Below, piece after piece: positions 8,938-17,712 of a DNA stretch of 37,342 nt. Source of the stretch: an actinobacterium acAMD-2 (GTDB taxonomy: Bacteria > Actinomycetota > Actinomycetes > UBA12327). The notes beneath the pieces are model-generated. The model had not been told where the DNA came from. It did no database searches and saw nothing but the letters and a program-made list of their open reading frames with translations. The translations under genes and the position numbers were made by a program. How positions within the stretch are numbered: position 1 is the first letter of the stretch; the number at the start of each line of letters is the position of its first letter. The stretch covers positions 1 through 37,342 of the forward strand of contig JNSE01000029.1 of the NCBI GenBank assembly GCA_000754455.1, given 5' to 3'.

Positions 8938-9796
8938 TCAGGAAGCGCCGATAGTGGCGCGAACAGTGGCGGAACTCAAAACCCAACTTGCCGATTTGCG
9001 AATTGAGCGCCCCAGTGCACCTGTGGTGTTCGTGCCAACCATGGGTGCGCTTCACGATGGGCATCGAGCGCTGATGACTCAAGCAAGTCACTACAACGGA
9101 ATATCAGTGGCTTCAATTTTTGTGAATCCCACGCAGTTTGGTCCCGACGAGGACCTGGCAAAGTATCCGCGCACCTGGGAAGCGGATTTACAACTATGCG
9201 CCGACGAGGGAATTGATGTTGTCTTCGCTCCCACTGTTGACCAGATGTACGGCGACCGTACTGAGAGCACGCTGTCGGCTGGACCTTTAGGTACGCGGCT
9301 AGAAGGAGCCCAGCGACCGGGTCACTTTGATGGTGTTGTCACCGTTGTTGCGAAGTTGTTTGACATGGTTCACCCGAATCGGGCCATTTTTGGTCAAAAG
9401 GATGCGCAGCAAGTGGCGGTCATCAGGGCGATGGTGCGCGATTTGGAATTACCTGTCGAGATTGAAGCATTCCCAACGGTGCGAGACAGTGATGGCTTGG
9501 CGATGTCATCTCGCAATGTCTATCTTTCAGACACTGAGCGCGAACAGGCGCTAGCTATTCCCCGCGCACTTGTCGCTGCATACCAAGCTGGCTCCGAGGG
9601 TGCACAAGCTGTACTAAAAGCTGCGACTAATGAACTAGCTGGTGAGCCTGAGGTGCACGTGCGGTATGTCGAGTTGGTGCATCCAGACACCCTTGAGGCG
9701 GTCTCTCCAACTTTTCATGGCCATGCGCTGTTGTTGATTGCAGCCATGGTGGGAACAACGCGCTTGATCGACAACTCAATGGTGACGGTGGGCTGA
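8930..9796 (+). CDS. panC: Pantothenate synthetase (pantoate-beta-alanine ligase)
   Basis: It joins pantoate and beta-alanine using ATP to give pantothenate. The 288-residue protein has the nucleotidyltransferase motifs VPTMGALHDGH (the HxGH of the fold) and NPTQFGPDEDLAKYPR, together with FGQKDAQQV and the KMSKS-equivalent MSSRNVYL. The track start at 8819 would add 37 residues of out-of-frame DUF2520 sequence. The ATG at 8930, overlapping the DUF2520 stop by eight bases, fits the family start. panB and panD are not in this window. Confidence 0.95.
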   Translation: MTSQEAPIVARTVAELKTQLADLRIERPSAPVVFVPTMGALHDGHRALMTQASHYNGISVASIFVNPTQFGPDEDLAKYPRTWEADLQLCADEGIDVVFAPTVDQMYGDRTESTLSAGPLGTRLEGAQRPGHFDGVVTVVAKLFDMVHPNRAIFGQKDAQQVAVIRAMVRDLELPVEIEAFPTVRDSDGLAMSSRNVYLSDTEREQALAIPRALVAAYQAGSEGAQAVLKAATNELAGEPEVHVRYVELVHPDTLEAVSPTFHGHALLLIAAMVGTTRLIDNSMVTVG

Positions 9797-9821
9797 CTAT
9801 GTCAATCACTACGGTGACCTC

Positions 9822-11465
9822 ATGAGTATTTTCGCGCGCCAACCCTTGGCTGGCCGCCTTCTAGCACCGGCACCAGGCTGGACCACGAGTGCGGATGTGG
9901 TAATCGTCGGTAGTGGCATCGCGGGTTTGAGTCTGGCCCTACAGGCCAGGCGAAGTGATCTCAAAGTTCTCGTGGTGACTAAGACCGTGCTCGATGCTGG
10001 AGCGACTCGATGGGCGCAAGGTGGCATCGCCGCCGCGGTCGGCCCAGGTGATACTCCCGAACAGCACGAATCAGACACCTTGATCGCCGGTGTCGACTTG
10101 TGCGATGTGCAGGCAGTGCATGCCTTGGTAACTGAGGGACCCACTGCGCTAGAAAATCTCATTGCGTTGGGTGCGGACTTTGATCGGGATGCTTCCGGTG
10201 ATATTGCGCTTACTCGTGAGGGTGGTCACCATCGCGATCGCATCGCACATGCTGGCGGAGATGCCACAGGTGCTGAGGTATCACGCGCGCTGATCTCCGC
10301 AGTTCAGGCCGATGTTGGCATTGAAGTGATTGAACATGCGTTGGCCCTGGACTTACTTTTTGATGATCGCCGAGCAGTAGCAGGAATCACGCTGCACGTG
10401 ATTGGTGAAGGAACCCGCGATGGAGTGGGAGCGGTACATGCGCGCGCAGTGGTCTTGGCCACTGGAGGACTGGGGCAAACCTTTGCTCAAACCACAAACC
10501 CTGAGGTATCAACCGGGGATGGGGTGGCCATAGCTCTGCGAGGCGGAGCAACAGTTGCTGACATGGAGTTTGTGCAGTTCCATCCCACTGTTTTATGGCT
10601 CGGCCCTGGCTCGCGAGGGCAGCAACCGTTGGTGTCAGAGGCCGTGCGGGGCGAAGGCGCCTTCCTGGTTGACGATGCAGGCCGACGTTTCATGCACGGT
10701 ATCCATGAAATGGCGGATCTAGCTCCGCGCGATGTGGTGGCCAAAGCCATCATGCAACAGATGATCGAAACCGGTGCTCCGCACGTATGGCTTGACGGTC
10801 GCGAATTGGGCCAAGAAGTATGGGAAAATAGATTCCCCACCATCCTTGAATCGTGCCGCTTGCACGGCGTTGATCCCGTGACGGAATTGATTCCCGTTGC
10901 ACCGGCAGCGCACTACGCCAGCGGTGGAATCCTTACTGATCTTTCCGGGCGAACCAATGTTGAGGGTTTGTATGCCTGCGGGGAGTGTGCATGTACTGGA
11001 GTGCATGGTGCGAACCGGTTGGCCTCAAACTCTTTGCTGGAAGGTTTGGTGTTTGCCTCTCGGATTGCTCAGCATTTGGCCACCGACCTAGCGAGCCCAG
11101 GCGAGCCGAAGCCCGATGAACGAGTCCCTGCCCTTTTGACGCCCGAAGTACGCGAGCACGTGGCCTCGACAATGACTGATGGCGCAGGAGTTTTGCGTTC
11201 ACGTCGATCATTAGGACGAACGTTGTCGCGCTTACTGGAGCTGCGGTCGTGGCAATCCCAGCAGCCCTGTGTTGAAGCGTGGGAAGCAACCAATGTGCAT
11301 AGCGTGGCGACGTTTATCGCAGCCGCTGCGCGCGAGCGGGAAGAAACACGAGGAAGTCACTGGCGCGAGGACTTCCCTGAGCCCGATGACCTGCATTGGC
11401 GGGCGCGCATTAATAGTCAGTTAGTCGAAGGCACCGTCCACACCACAGTGAGGCCTATTTCATGA
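9822..11465 (+). CDS. nadB: L-aspartate oxidase
   Basis: This FAD enzyme oxidises L-aspartate to iminoaspartate, the entry to de novo NAD synthesis. The 547-residue protein shows the dinucleotide-binding VVIVGSGIAGLSLALQA, the family segments TRWAQGGIAAAV and HHRDRIAHAGGDATG, the active-site region EFVQFHPTVLW, ACTGVHGANRLASNSLLEG, and the C-terminal helical domain of the fumarate reductase/succinate dehydrogenase flavoprotein family. The ATG is 25 bases after panC. Its last four bases overlap nadC. The quinolinate synthase partner NadA is not in the window. Confidence 0.96.
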   Translation: MSIFARQPLAGRLLAPAPGWTTSADVVIVGSGIAGLSLALQARRSDLKVLVVTKTVLDAGATRWAQGGIAAAVGPGDTPEQHESDTLIAGVDLCDVQAVHALVTEGPTALENLIALGADFDRDASGDIALTREGGHHRDRIAHAGGDATGAEVSRALISAVQADVGIEVIEHALALDLLFDDRRAVAGITLHVIGEGTRDGVGAVHARAVVLATGGLGQTFAQTTNPEVSTGDGVAIALRGGATVADMEFVQFHPTVLWLGPGSRGQQPLVSEAVRGEGAFLVDDAGRRFMHGIHEMADLAPRDVVAKAIMQQMIETGAPHVWLDGRELGQEVWENRFPTILESCRLHGVDPVTELIPVAPAAHYASGGILTDLSGRTNVEGLYACGECACTGVHGANRLASNSLLEGLVFASRIAQHLATDLASPGEPKPDERVPALLTPEVREHVASTMTDGAGVLRSRRSLGRTLSRLLELRSWQSQQPCVEAWEATNVHSVATFIAAAAREREETRGSHWREDFPEPDDLHWRARINSQLVEGTVHTTVRPIS

Positions 11466-12355
11466 CACTCAGCAGTGCACTGTCTGACCAAATTCGCGGG
11501 GCCGGGCTTGATCCAGCCGATATTGAGGCTGTCATTGAGCGATCCCTGGCCGAAGACTTGGCCGGTGGGGTCGACGTCACCTCGGTTGCCACTGTTCCTG
11601 CCACGCAACAGTCAATCTTGAAGTTGGTCGCTCGTGAAAGTGGTGTTGTGGCGGGCGTCGTGGCCGCATGTGCGGCGTTTGAGGTCGTGGGGCAAGGTCG
11701 CATTGCGGTTTCCGCCAACGTTGTTGATGGAGCATCAGTAGACGCGGGCAGTTGCGTCGTGACAGCGACCGGGCCCACAGTGGACTTGCTGACAGCAGAG
11801 CGAACAGCGCTGAATCTGTTGTGTCACCTGTCGGGTATTGCAACGCTGACTGCTCGCTGGGTAAGTGCAGTCGCGGGAACCGATGCTGCAATCCGCGATA
11901 CCCGAAAGACTACACCGGGGTTGCGATCGCTGGAGAAGTTTGCCGTGCGATGTGGGGGTGGAGTTAATCACCGGATGTCACTTTCCGACGCCGCCTTGGT
12001 GAAGGACAACCATGTTCTGGCTGCGGGCGGTGTTGAGGCCGCCTTTTCAGCGGTTCGCGCCATGTGGCCCGATCTTGACGTTGAAGTTGAGGTCGATTCA
12101 CTCGAGCAGTTAGACGAAGTCCTTGGTGCTGGTGCGGACTTAGTTCTGTTGGACAACTTCACCGTTGCGCAAACCCGCGAAGCCGTGCGAGCCACAGCTG
12201 GTCGAGCTCGACTCGAATCCAGCGGGGGATTGAGCCTGAGTGTGGCTCGAGATTATGCCGAAACCGGCGTTGATTTCCTCGCCGTCGGCGCCTTGACACA
12301 TTCCGCACCTGTGCTTGATGTCGGCGGAGACCTAGAGCAAGTACGGGAGGCCTGA
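11462..12355 (+). CDS. nadC: Nicotinate-nucleotide pyrophosphorylase (quinolinate phosphoribosyltransferase)
   Basis: It converts quinolinate and PRPP to nicotinate mononucleotide. The 297-residue protein carries the type II PRTase signatures: [24 protein letters not shown], the substrate-binding [44 protein letters not shown] and [20 protein letters not shown]. It is linked to nadB by an ATGA overlap and to coaX by a single-base gap, so nadB-nadC-coaX are probably translated together. Confidence 0.96.
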   Translation: MTLSSALSDQIRGAGLDPADIEAVIERSLAEDLAGGVDVTSVATVPATQQSILKLVARESGVVAGVVAACAAFEVVGQGRIAVSANVVDGASVDAGSCVVTATGPTVDLLTAERTALNLLCHLSGIATLTARWVSAVAGTDAAIRDTRKTTPGLRSLEKFAVRCGGGVNHRMSLSDAALVKDNHVLAAGGVEAAFSAVRAMWPDLDVEVEVDSLEQLDEVLGAGADLVLLDNFTVAQTREAVRATAGRARLESSGGLSLSVARDYAETGVDFLAVGALTHSAPVLDVGGDLEQVREA

Positions 12356-12356
12356 G

Positions 12357-13118
12357 ATGTTGCTCGCCATTGATGTGGGAAACACCAACACTGTTCTTGG
12401 ACTGTTTGATGGCGAGAGCCTGCATCAGTCATGGCGGATCAAGACTGATGCTCGAGATACAGCAGACGAACTCCATGTCATGTACCGGGGCTTGTTGGCT
12501 CAATCCCCTGACTTTTCTGGGATTGCTTTGTGCTCGACCGTCCCATCCACTCTGCGTGAAATGCGGAGCATGCTCAACCGCTATTACTCGGATATCGAAA
12601 CGGTCATTGTTGAGCCCGGAACCCGCACCGGTGTCCCCGTGCTTACCGATAACCCCAAGGAAGTGGGTGCGGATCGCATTGTCAATACGCTGGCAACACA
12701 CCATCTTTTTGGTGGGCCGGCCATCGTGGTGGACTTCGGCACTTCCACAAATTTGGACGTCGTCAGCGACAAGGGAGAATTCCTCGGTGGTGCTTTAGCG
12801 CCAGGAATTGAAATCTCCATTGATGCCCTCGCGGCTCGGGCGGCGCAACTGCGCAAGGTGGAATTGGTCAGGCCGCGTTCGGTCATTGGCAAGAACACCG
12901 TTGAAGCGCTGCAAAGTGGGGCCTTGTATGGCTTCGCTGGACAGGTCGATGGCTTGGTAGATCGCATTGAAGAGGAGCTCGGTCACGTTCAGGCTGTCGT
13001 CGCCACAGGTGGCTTGGCTCCCCTTGTCGTTGAGGAGTCACGCACGATCACCCATCATGAGCCCGATCTCACACTCATTGGGCTGCGTTTGGTGTTTGAG
13101 CGCAACACAGCTTCCTAG
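12357..13118 (+). CDS. coaX: Type III pantothenate kinase
   Basis: It phosphorylates pantothenate in the first committed step to coenzyme A. The 253-residue protein belongs to the acetate/sugar kinase-Hsc70-actin superfamily. It has the PHOSPHATE-1 motif [17 protein letters not shown], the catalytic-Asp segment [19 protein letters not shown]-2 [13 protein letters not shown] and the [12 protein letters not shown] motif. A GGGAGG-type ribosome site lies just before the ATG. Having panC and coaX in one run puts two coenzyme A steps under common control. Confidence 0.95.
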   Translation: MLLAIDVGNTNTVLGLFDGESLHQSWRIKTDARDTADELHVMYRGLLAQSPDFSGIALCSTVPSTLREMRSMLNRYYSDIETVIVEPGTRTGVPVLTDNPKEVGADRIVNTLATHHLFGGPAIVVDFGTSTNLDVVSDKGEFLGGALAPGIEISIDALAARAAQLRKVELVRPRSVIGKNTVEALQSGALYGFAGQVDGLVDRIEEELGHVQAVVATGGLAPLVVEESRTITHHEPDLTLIGLRLVFERNTAS

Positions 13119-13129
13119 GCAGACACGGC

Positions 13130-13135
13130 TAAACT
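13130..13135 (+). promoter_or_regulatory. Putative leaderless -10 element for lysS
   Basis: TAAACT ends six bases before the lysS GTG, with no Shine-Dalgarno between them. This suggests lysS has its own promoter despite closely following coaX. No clear -35 is seen. Confidence 0.45.
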
Positions 13136-13141
13136 GCGAGG

Positions 13142-14656
13142 GTGAACCAAGGACCAGAAGTCTCCGATCTCGATGATCTTCCAGAGCAAATGCGCATTCG
13201 CCGCGAAAAGCTCGATCGATTGCGGGCGGAAGGCGTAGATCCCTACCCCGTTGGCTTTGCCCGCACGACCACCTTGGCTCAACTGCGCACCGATTTTCCT
13301 GATCTCGAACCCGACGCGTCCACCGGCGTAGAGGTGGGCATCGTGGGGCGCGTTATTTTGCGTCGCGACGGCGGCAAGTTGTGCTTTGCTACTTTGCGTG
13401 ATGGATCAGGTGACCTGCAAGTCATGTTGCCCATCGATACCGTGGGCGAAGACCGGCTCAAGGCGTGGAAGACCGACGTTGACATTGGTGACCACGTAGG
13501 CATCATCGGTGAAGTGGTCTGTAGTCGCCGTGGGGAACTTTCGGTCAAGGCCTCGAGCTGGATTATCACCAGTAAGTGTCTGCGTCCGCTGCCCGAGAAG
13601 TTCAAGGGTCTGACTGACCCTGAGGCGCGCGTGCGCCAGCGCTATGTCGACCTGATCGTTCGTCCAGAGGCTCGGGAAATGTTGCAGATGCGCGCAACCG
13701 CCGTGGCTTCCGTGCGCAACTCGCTCACCACACGTGGATTTGTTGAAGTCGAAACGCCGATGTTGCAGGCCATTCACGGTGGGGCCAATGCTCGACCCTT
13801 CACCACCCACATCAATGCCTACGACATGGAATTGTTTCTTCGCATTGCCCCAGAGCTGTATCTCAAGCGTTTGCTTGTCGGTGGAATCGAAAAAGTTTTT
13901 GAGATCAACCGCAACTTCCGCAACGAAGGCGCTGACTCTTCACACAATCCTGAGTTCACGATGCTGGAGATGTATCAGGCGTATGGTGACTACAACTCGA
14001 TGCGTGAGCTGACGCAACAGGTCATTCACGAAGCGGCACTTGCTGTGCACGGGGATCTCTTAGTGCGCCATCGCGATGACGAGGGCAACGTCAGCGAGTA
14101 CGACATCAGTGGTGATTGGCCGGTTATCCCGATCAATCGCGGCATCAGCGAGGCCTTAGGCGAAGAACTCACGGCAGACACAGAGGCTGACCAACTGCGC
14201 ACGTGGTGTGCCAGTGCAGATATCGCGCTGGATCCAGCCTGGGGCCGCGGTCAGATCGTCCTGGAAATGTACGAACACCTGCTCGAGTCACGTACGACAG
14301 CTCCGACCTTCTATACGGATTTCCCCACCGAGGTGTCACCACTTACGCGTCAACACCGTGAAGACCCGAGGTTGGCTGAGCGTTGGGATTTGGTGGCCTT
14401 CGGATCAGAAGTAGGTACTGCCTATAGCGAATTGGTTGATCCCGTTGAGCAACGTGCTCGCCTAACCGCACAATCTTTGTTGGCTACGGGGGGCGATGTT
14501 GAGGCCATGGCTTTGGACGAGGACTTCCTGCGCGCGTTGGAATTTGCGATGCCGCCAGCTGGAGGCCAAGGAATGGGAATTGACCGACTCTTGATGATGC
14601 TGACCGGACGCAGTATTCGTGAAACCGTGTTGTTCCCCCTGGTCCGGCCCGAATGA
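13142..14656 (+). CDS. lysS: Lysyl-tRNA synthetase, class II
   Basis: It charges tRNA-Lys. The 504-residue protein has the N-terminal OB-fold anticodon-binding domain (about residues 60-150, RDGSGDLQVML). The class II catalytic core follows, with motif 2 FRNEGADSSHNPEFTMLEMYQAYGDY and motif 3 GMGIDRLLMMLTGRSIRETVLFPL. The extreme N-terminus MNQGPEVSDLDDLPEQMRIRREKLDRLRAEGVDPYP is usual for the family. The GTG start fits the leaderless -10 at 13130. It overlaps the next gene by four bases. Confidence 0.97.
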   Translation: MNQGPEVSDLDDLPEQMRIRREKLDRLRAEGVDPYPVGFARTTTLAQLRTDFPDLEPDASTGVEVGIVGRVILRRDGGKLCFATLRDGSGDLQVMLPIDTVGEDRLKAWKTDVDIGDHVGIIGEVVCSRRGELSVKASSWIITSKCLRPLPEKFKGLTDPEARVRQRYVDLIVRPEAREMLQMRATAVASVRNSLTTRGFVEVETPMLQAIHGGANARPFTTHINAYDMELFLRIAPELYLKRLLVGGIEKVFEINRNFRNEGADSSHNPEFTMLEMYQAYGDYNSMRELTQQVIHEAALAVHGDLLVRHRDDEGNVSEYDISGDWPVIPINRGISEALGEELTADTEADQLRTWCASADIALDPAWGRGQIVLEMYEHLLESRTTAPTFYTDFPTEVSPLTRQHREDPRLAERWDLVAFGSEVGTAYSELVDPVEQRARLTAQSLLATGGDVEAMALDEDFLRALEFAMPPAGGQGMGIDRLLMMLTGRSIRETVLFPLVRPE

Positions 14657-15153
14657 GCCAAGTACTCGTTCGTCGCGCTCGGACTGCTGATGTTTCAGCC
14701 ATCGCTGCTCTCGTTGATCGCTACAGCACCGATCGAATCTTGTTGGCGAAGGCCAAGGTGACCCTGTATGAAGACGTACAGGAATTTTGGGTGGCTGAGG
14801 TTGACGGAAATATCGTGGGGTGCGGTGCGCTGCACGTTTTGTGGGATGACTTGGCTGAGATTAGAACGCTGGCTGTTGATGTCGCCATGCGTGGAACCGG
14901 CGTCGGTCGTGAACTCCTCGAACAACTAGCCAATGTCGCTCGTGAATTGGGTGTGCGGCGCTTGTTCTGCCTGACTTTTGAAGTCGATTTCTTCAAGCGC
15001 AATGGTTTTGATGTCATTGAGGGTGCGCCCGTAGAAGAGGATGTCTTTCAAGAACTCTTGCTCTCCTATGACGAAGGTGTGGCCGAGTTCTTGGACCTGG
15101 AGCGCGTTAAGCCCAACACGCTGGGTAACACGCGCATGCTGAGGCACCTGTAA
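14653..15153 (+). CDS. argA: GNAT-family N-acetylglutamate synthase, Rv2747 type
   Basis: The 166-residue single-domain GNAT acetyltransferase closely resembles M. tuberculosis Rv2747 (ArgA), as I remember that sequence. Shared stretches include VRRARTADV, LYEDVQEFWVAE, VVGCGALHVLW-like VGCGALHVLWDDLAEIRTLAVD, the acetyl-CoA loop RGTGVGRELL and the C-terminal YDEGVAEFLDLERVKPNTLGNTRML. It would acetylate glutamate (or glutamine) to start arginine synthesis without the kinase-like domain of classical ArgA. It overlaps lysS by ATGA. No other arg gene is nearby, so the link to lysS may be a matter of shared transcription only. Confidence 0.85.
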   Translation: MSQVLVRRARTADVSAIAALVDRYSTDRILLAKAKVTLYEDVQEFWVAEVDGNIVGCGALHVLWDDLAEIRTLAVDVAMRGTGVGRELLEQLANVARELGVRRLFCLTFEVDFFKRNGFDVIEGAPVEEDVFQELLLSYDEGVAEFLDLERVKPNTLGNTRMLRHL

Positions 15154-15165
15154 CCGCGCATTCAC

Positions 15166-15171
15166 TAAACT
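15166..15171 (+). promoter_or_regulatory. Candidate -10 element for the Stealth gene
   Basis: TAAACT, identical to the lysS hexamer, lies 37 bases before the Stealth TTG. It would give a short leader containing the GAGGAG ribosome site at 15195-15200. Confidence 0.3.
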
Positions 15172-15208
15172 TCGACATGAGCGAAACCAGTGCTGAGGAG
15201 AATCTGAT

Positions 15209-16099
15209 TTGGCCGCCCCCGGTGTGACGATAAAGAAGCAGCTTCTCAAGCTGTCGAATTATGTCCCCACCTGGGTTGAAGGGCTGGGTCGCAATCCTCG
15301 AGGAGTGGTTTTTGCGCCGGGCGCCAAAACCTCATTCTTTTTGCACCCTCGGGCATCACGCCGGCCATTACTCGTAGGCCGTGGTCACGGTCGCTACTTC
15401 GTCGGCACAGTGACGGACCACCTCGGTTCTCAGCAGGCCATTCAAGCCAACCTCGATGGCGTGGTTGATGTACTCAAGAACGCCGGAATTGAACATTTCG
15501 TCTATGGGACCGCTGCCGGCCAGCACCCCGTCGTGGGTTGTTTGGCGAAAGATCGTGTGGCAGTGGTCTCGGAACTTGTTAAGACCCATGGGCATAGTGG
15601 CGCGTACGTCGCGGTAGTTAGCGGCACCGGAATTCGCGCTCGTCGCTACCTCAAGCGTTCGGCTCCTTCGGTGCTGACCAAAGCATCGGTCCTGCGATTC
15701 TTTAAACCACAGGTCAGCCCGACCGGGATCCTGCTCAGCGATGATCGCGCGGGATGTGACATTGAATTTTGGCGTTCCAGCGCCGGCGTGTGGACCTCTC
15801 CGGTAGCCAATCCCTATGCCACGCAATTGAGTGAAGGCGATCGTCAACGAGCGGACGTCCACATAGGTACGGGCACTTATGACAGTTATTCGGCCTTTGT
15901 CCAACCAGATCCGTTTGCTACTAACTACCCCATTGACGTGGTGTACACGTGGGTTGATGGCAATGATCCAGCGTGGCAATCGCGAAAGCGAGGAGCGTTA
16001 GGCCAGAACGAAGGTACCGAGCTCAATCCGCTGGCTGCCAATGAATCCCGATTCTCTTCGCGCGATGAACTGAAGATTGGGTTCGCCACATCTATCTAG
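15209..16099 (+). CDS. Stealth-family sugar-phosphotransferase, N-terminal fragment (frame broken)
   Basis: This 296-residue piece has a long variable N-terminal domain, then Stealth conserved region 1, IDVVYTWVDGNDPAW (residues 242-256), and the beginning of region 2, NESRFSSRDELK. After Lys289 the frame runs into unrelated GFATSI and a TAG. In intact Stealth proteins about eleven residues of the type YSLRSIEMYAP and then WVRHIYLVTD follow; here the WVRHIYLVTD sequence continues in another frame. Stealth enzymes transfer hexose-1-phosphate units in capsule and cell-wall polysaccharide synthesis. The TTG start has GAGGAG eight bases upstream. The gene is probably inactive unless the two pieces associate; an assembly or sequencing deletion is also possible. 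Confidence 0.8.
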   Translation: MAAPGVTIKKQLLKLSNYVPTWVEGLGRNPRGVVFAPGAKTSFFLHPRASRRPLLVGRGHGRYFVGTVTDHLGSQQAIQANLDGVVDVLKNAGIEHFVYGTAAGQHPVVGCLAKDRVAVVSELVKTHGHSGAYVAVVSGTGIRARRYLKRSAPSVLTKASVLRFFKPQVSPTGILLSDDRAGCDIEFWRSSAGVWTSPVANPYATQLSEGDRQRADVHIGTGTYDSYSAFVQPDPFATNYPIDVVYTWVDGNDPAWQSRKRGALGQNEGTELNPLAANESRFSSRDELKIGFATSI

Positions 16100-16833
16100 T
16101 GACGGACGATCAGGTTCCGGATTGGCTCGATACGTCGAGTGGTCGAATCACGGTCGTGAGTCACAAGGAGCTCTTCCCGGACAGTTCGGCCCTGCCCACC
16201 TTCAATTCGCATGCCATCGAAACCGTCCTGCATCGCATCCCTGGACTTTCCGAGCATTTCCTGTACATGAACGACGATGTCTTCATCGGAAGGCCCATCG
16301 CTCCAGACCTATTCTTCTCCAGTGTTGGAGGCCCTAAGTTTTTTCGCAGTACTGCACTTTTTGGCGCAGGGCCTCGCACGGTGGACGATGCTCCTGTTGA
16401 TGCGGCGGGCAAGAACAACCGTGACCTGTTAGCCGAGGAATTTGGCGTTGCAGTGACGAATAAGTTCAAGCACACACCGCACGCGCTGCGCAAGAGTGTG
16501 ATTGAGCAAGTCGAGAAGCGATGGAGCGCGGAGGTGGAGCGCACGCGAGTGTCATCGTTCCGCGACCCAGACGACATCGCGATCATTTCGTTGTCGCACT
16601 ACTTCGGATTTTTCACCGAGCAGGCCACGGCAGGAAACATCCGGTACGAATACGTCAATATCGCACTGGCCAACGTTCGTCAGCGCTACCGAAAACTGTT
16701 GACTCAGGATTCCTGGGATGCCTTCTGCCTCAATGACACTGACAATGAGGGCGTGGACATGGTGCGCCAAGAACGCTTACTCAGCGATTTTCTTCAGGCG
16801 TACTTTCCAGTGAAGAGTCCGTTCGAAAAGTAG
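16099..16833 (+). CDS. Stealth-family sugar-phosphotransferase, C-terminal fragment
   Basis: The open frame begins at 16069 and the first usable start is the GTG at 16099, which shares its G with the TAG of the preceding fragment (TAGTG). The 244 residues hold the rest of Stealth region 2 (TDDQVPDWLD, LPTFNSHAIETVLHRIPG, LSEHFLYMNDDVFIGRP), region 3 (FKHTPHALRKSVIEQV) and region 4 (LQAYFPVKSPFEK). It therefore carries the DD metal motif but lacks region 1. The stop lies 12 bases from the end of the convergent glycosyltransferase gene. It is best read as the second half of one broken gene (15209-16833). Reinitiation at TAGTG could still produce it. Confidence 0.8.
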   Translation: MTDDQVPDWLDTSSGRITVVSHKELFPDSSALPTFNSHAIETVLHRIPGLSEHFLYMNDDVFIGRPIAPDLFFSSVGGPKFFRSTALFGAGPRTVDDAPVDAAGKNNRDLLAEEFGVAVTNKFKHTPHALRKSVIEQVEKRWSAEVERTRVSSFRDPDDIAIISLSHYFGFFTEQATAGNIRYEYVNIALANVRQRYRKLLTQDSWDAFCLNDTDNEGVDMVRQERLLSDFLQAYFPVKSPFEK

Positions 16834-16845
16834 TGCGAACGAGCT

Positions 16846-17712
16846 CTAGATAATCGGCGGACGACGAAGTGCCGTCATCGCCCAAACGGTTTTCCATTTC
16901 ATCGGCCTGCGCGGCCCCGCATCAGTGCGCAATCCCTCGCGAAGACCGGCAAACCATTGCCTAAACGACGACCCCAGCCCCAGGCGGGCCATGGTGATTA
17001 CTGTCCACACTGCCAGGTGGATCACTGCAAGTAGGAGGGGGAGATTGCGCTTGACTAACCACGCCCGATTACGTGCATTCAGTCGCAAGTAATCGGCATG
17101 GCGTGACGGGCTAGCAGCGGGGTGAAACATCGAGCAGTCGCTGTCGTAGGCAATCCGCCAGCCGGCGTCCATCAAACGCCACGCCAGATCAGATTCCTCA
17201 TGACCGTAGAAGAAATCACCAGGAAACCCACCGACATTTTTGACAGCACTCGATCTGATGGCGCATGCGCCACCAAGAAAAGCGGTCACATCGGATGAGA
17301 TCAACGGATCGCTCTTTCCCAGTCGCGGCACATGGCGTTGTTCGGTAGCCAAAGTGTCGGGATCAAGGATGCGAAATGAGATAACTGCTAAATCCGGCTC
17401 AAGGGCAAAGCGCGATCGCACATGATCGGCCACCGTGTTGTCGCAGTACCAGCCGTCATCATCGAGGAACAAGATGGCATCTGACTCGGTGTGTTCGATG
17501 CCGACATTGCGGCCCTCGGGAATTCCTACATTTTCGGGAAGCGCCATGGTGCGCACGTTTGAGCGAGGAGAATCGATGGGCGTGCCATTACCGATGAGCA
17601 GTACATCGATGGGGTCACCGGTTTGATTCAGTGCACTGTCAATGGCCCGCTCAAGTTCGGCAGGACGAGTACCCATCGTCAATACGACGCAGGAAAGTCT
17701 GAAGGAACTCAT
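16846..17712 (-). CDS. Family 2 glycosyltransferase
   Basis: This 288-residue GT-A enzyme has the N-terminal LSCVVLTMGTRPAELERAIDSAL, PENVGIPEGRNVGIEH, the DXD-type metal motif LFLDDDG and FLGGACAIRSSAVKNVGGFPG. FYGHEESDLAWRLMDAGW, the ED motif region, follows. A hydrophobic stretch (LLLAVIHLAVWTVITMARLG) near the C-terminus suggests membrane attachment. The track start at 17799 adds a Pro-rich stretch with no family match, so I use the ATG at 17712. Even so it overlaps the upstream CDP-alcohol phosphotransferase gene by 62 bases. It is the last gene of the minus-strand surface-polymer operon. The sugar donor and acceptor are unknown. Confidence 0.88.
   Translation of the reverse strand: MSSFRLSCVVLTMGTRPAELERAIDSALNQTGDPIDVLLIGNGTPIDSPRSNVRTMALPENVGIPEGRNVGIEHTESDAILFLDDDGWYCDNTVADHVRSRFALEPDLAVISFRILDPDTLATEQRHVPRLGKSDPLISSDVTAFLGGACAIRSSAVKNVGGFPGDFFYGHEESDLAWRLMDAGWRIAYDSDCSMFHPAASPSRHADYLRLNARNRAWLVKRNLPLLLAVIHLAVWTVITMARLGLGSSFRQWFAGLREGLRTDAGPRRPMKWKTVWAMTALRRPPII

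Noticed and set aside
15177-15227. Sixteen-codon ORF (MSETSAEENLIWPPPV) five bases after a TAAACT and overlapping the Stealth start
   Set aside because: It is too short to support as a gene. It could be a chance frame in the leader, or evidence of another indel near the Stealth start; there is not enough to decide.
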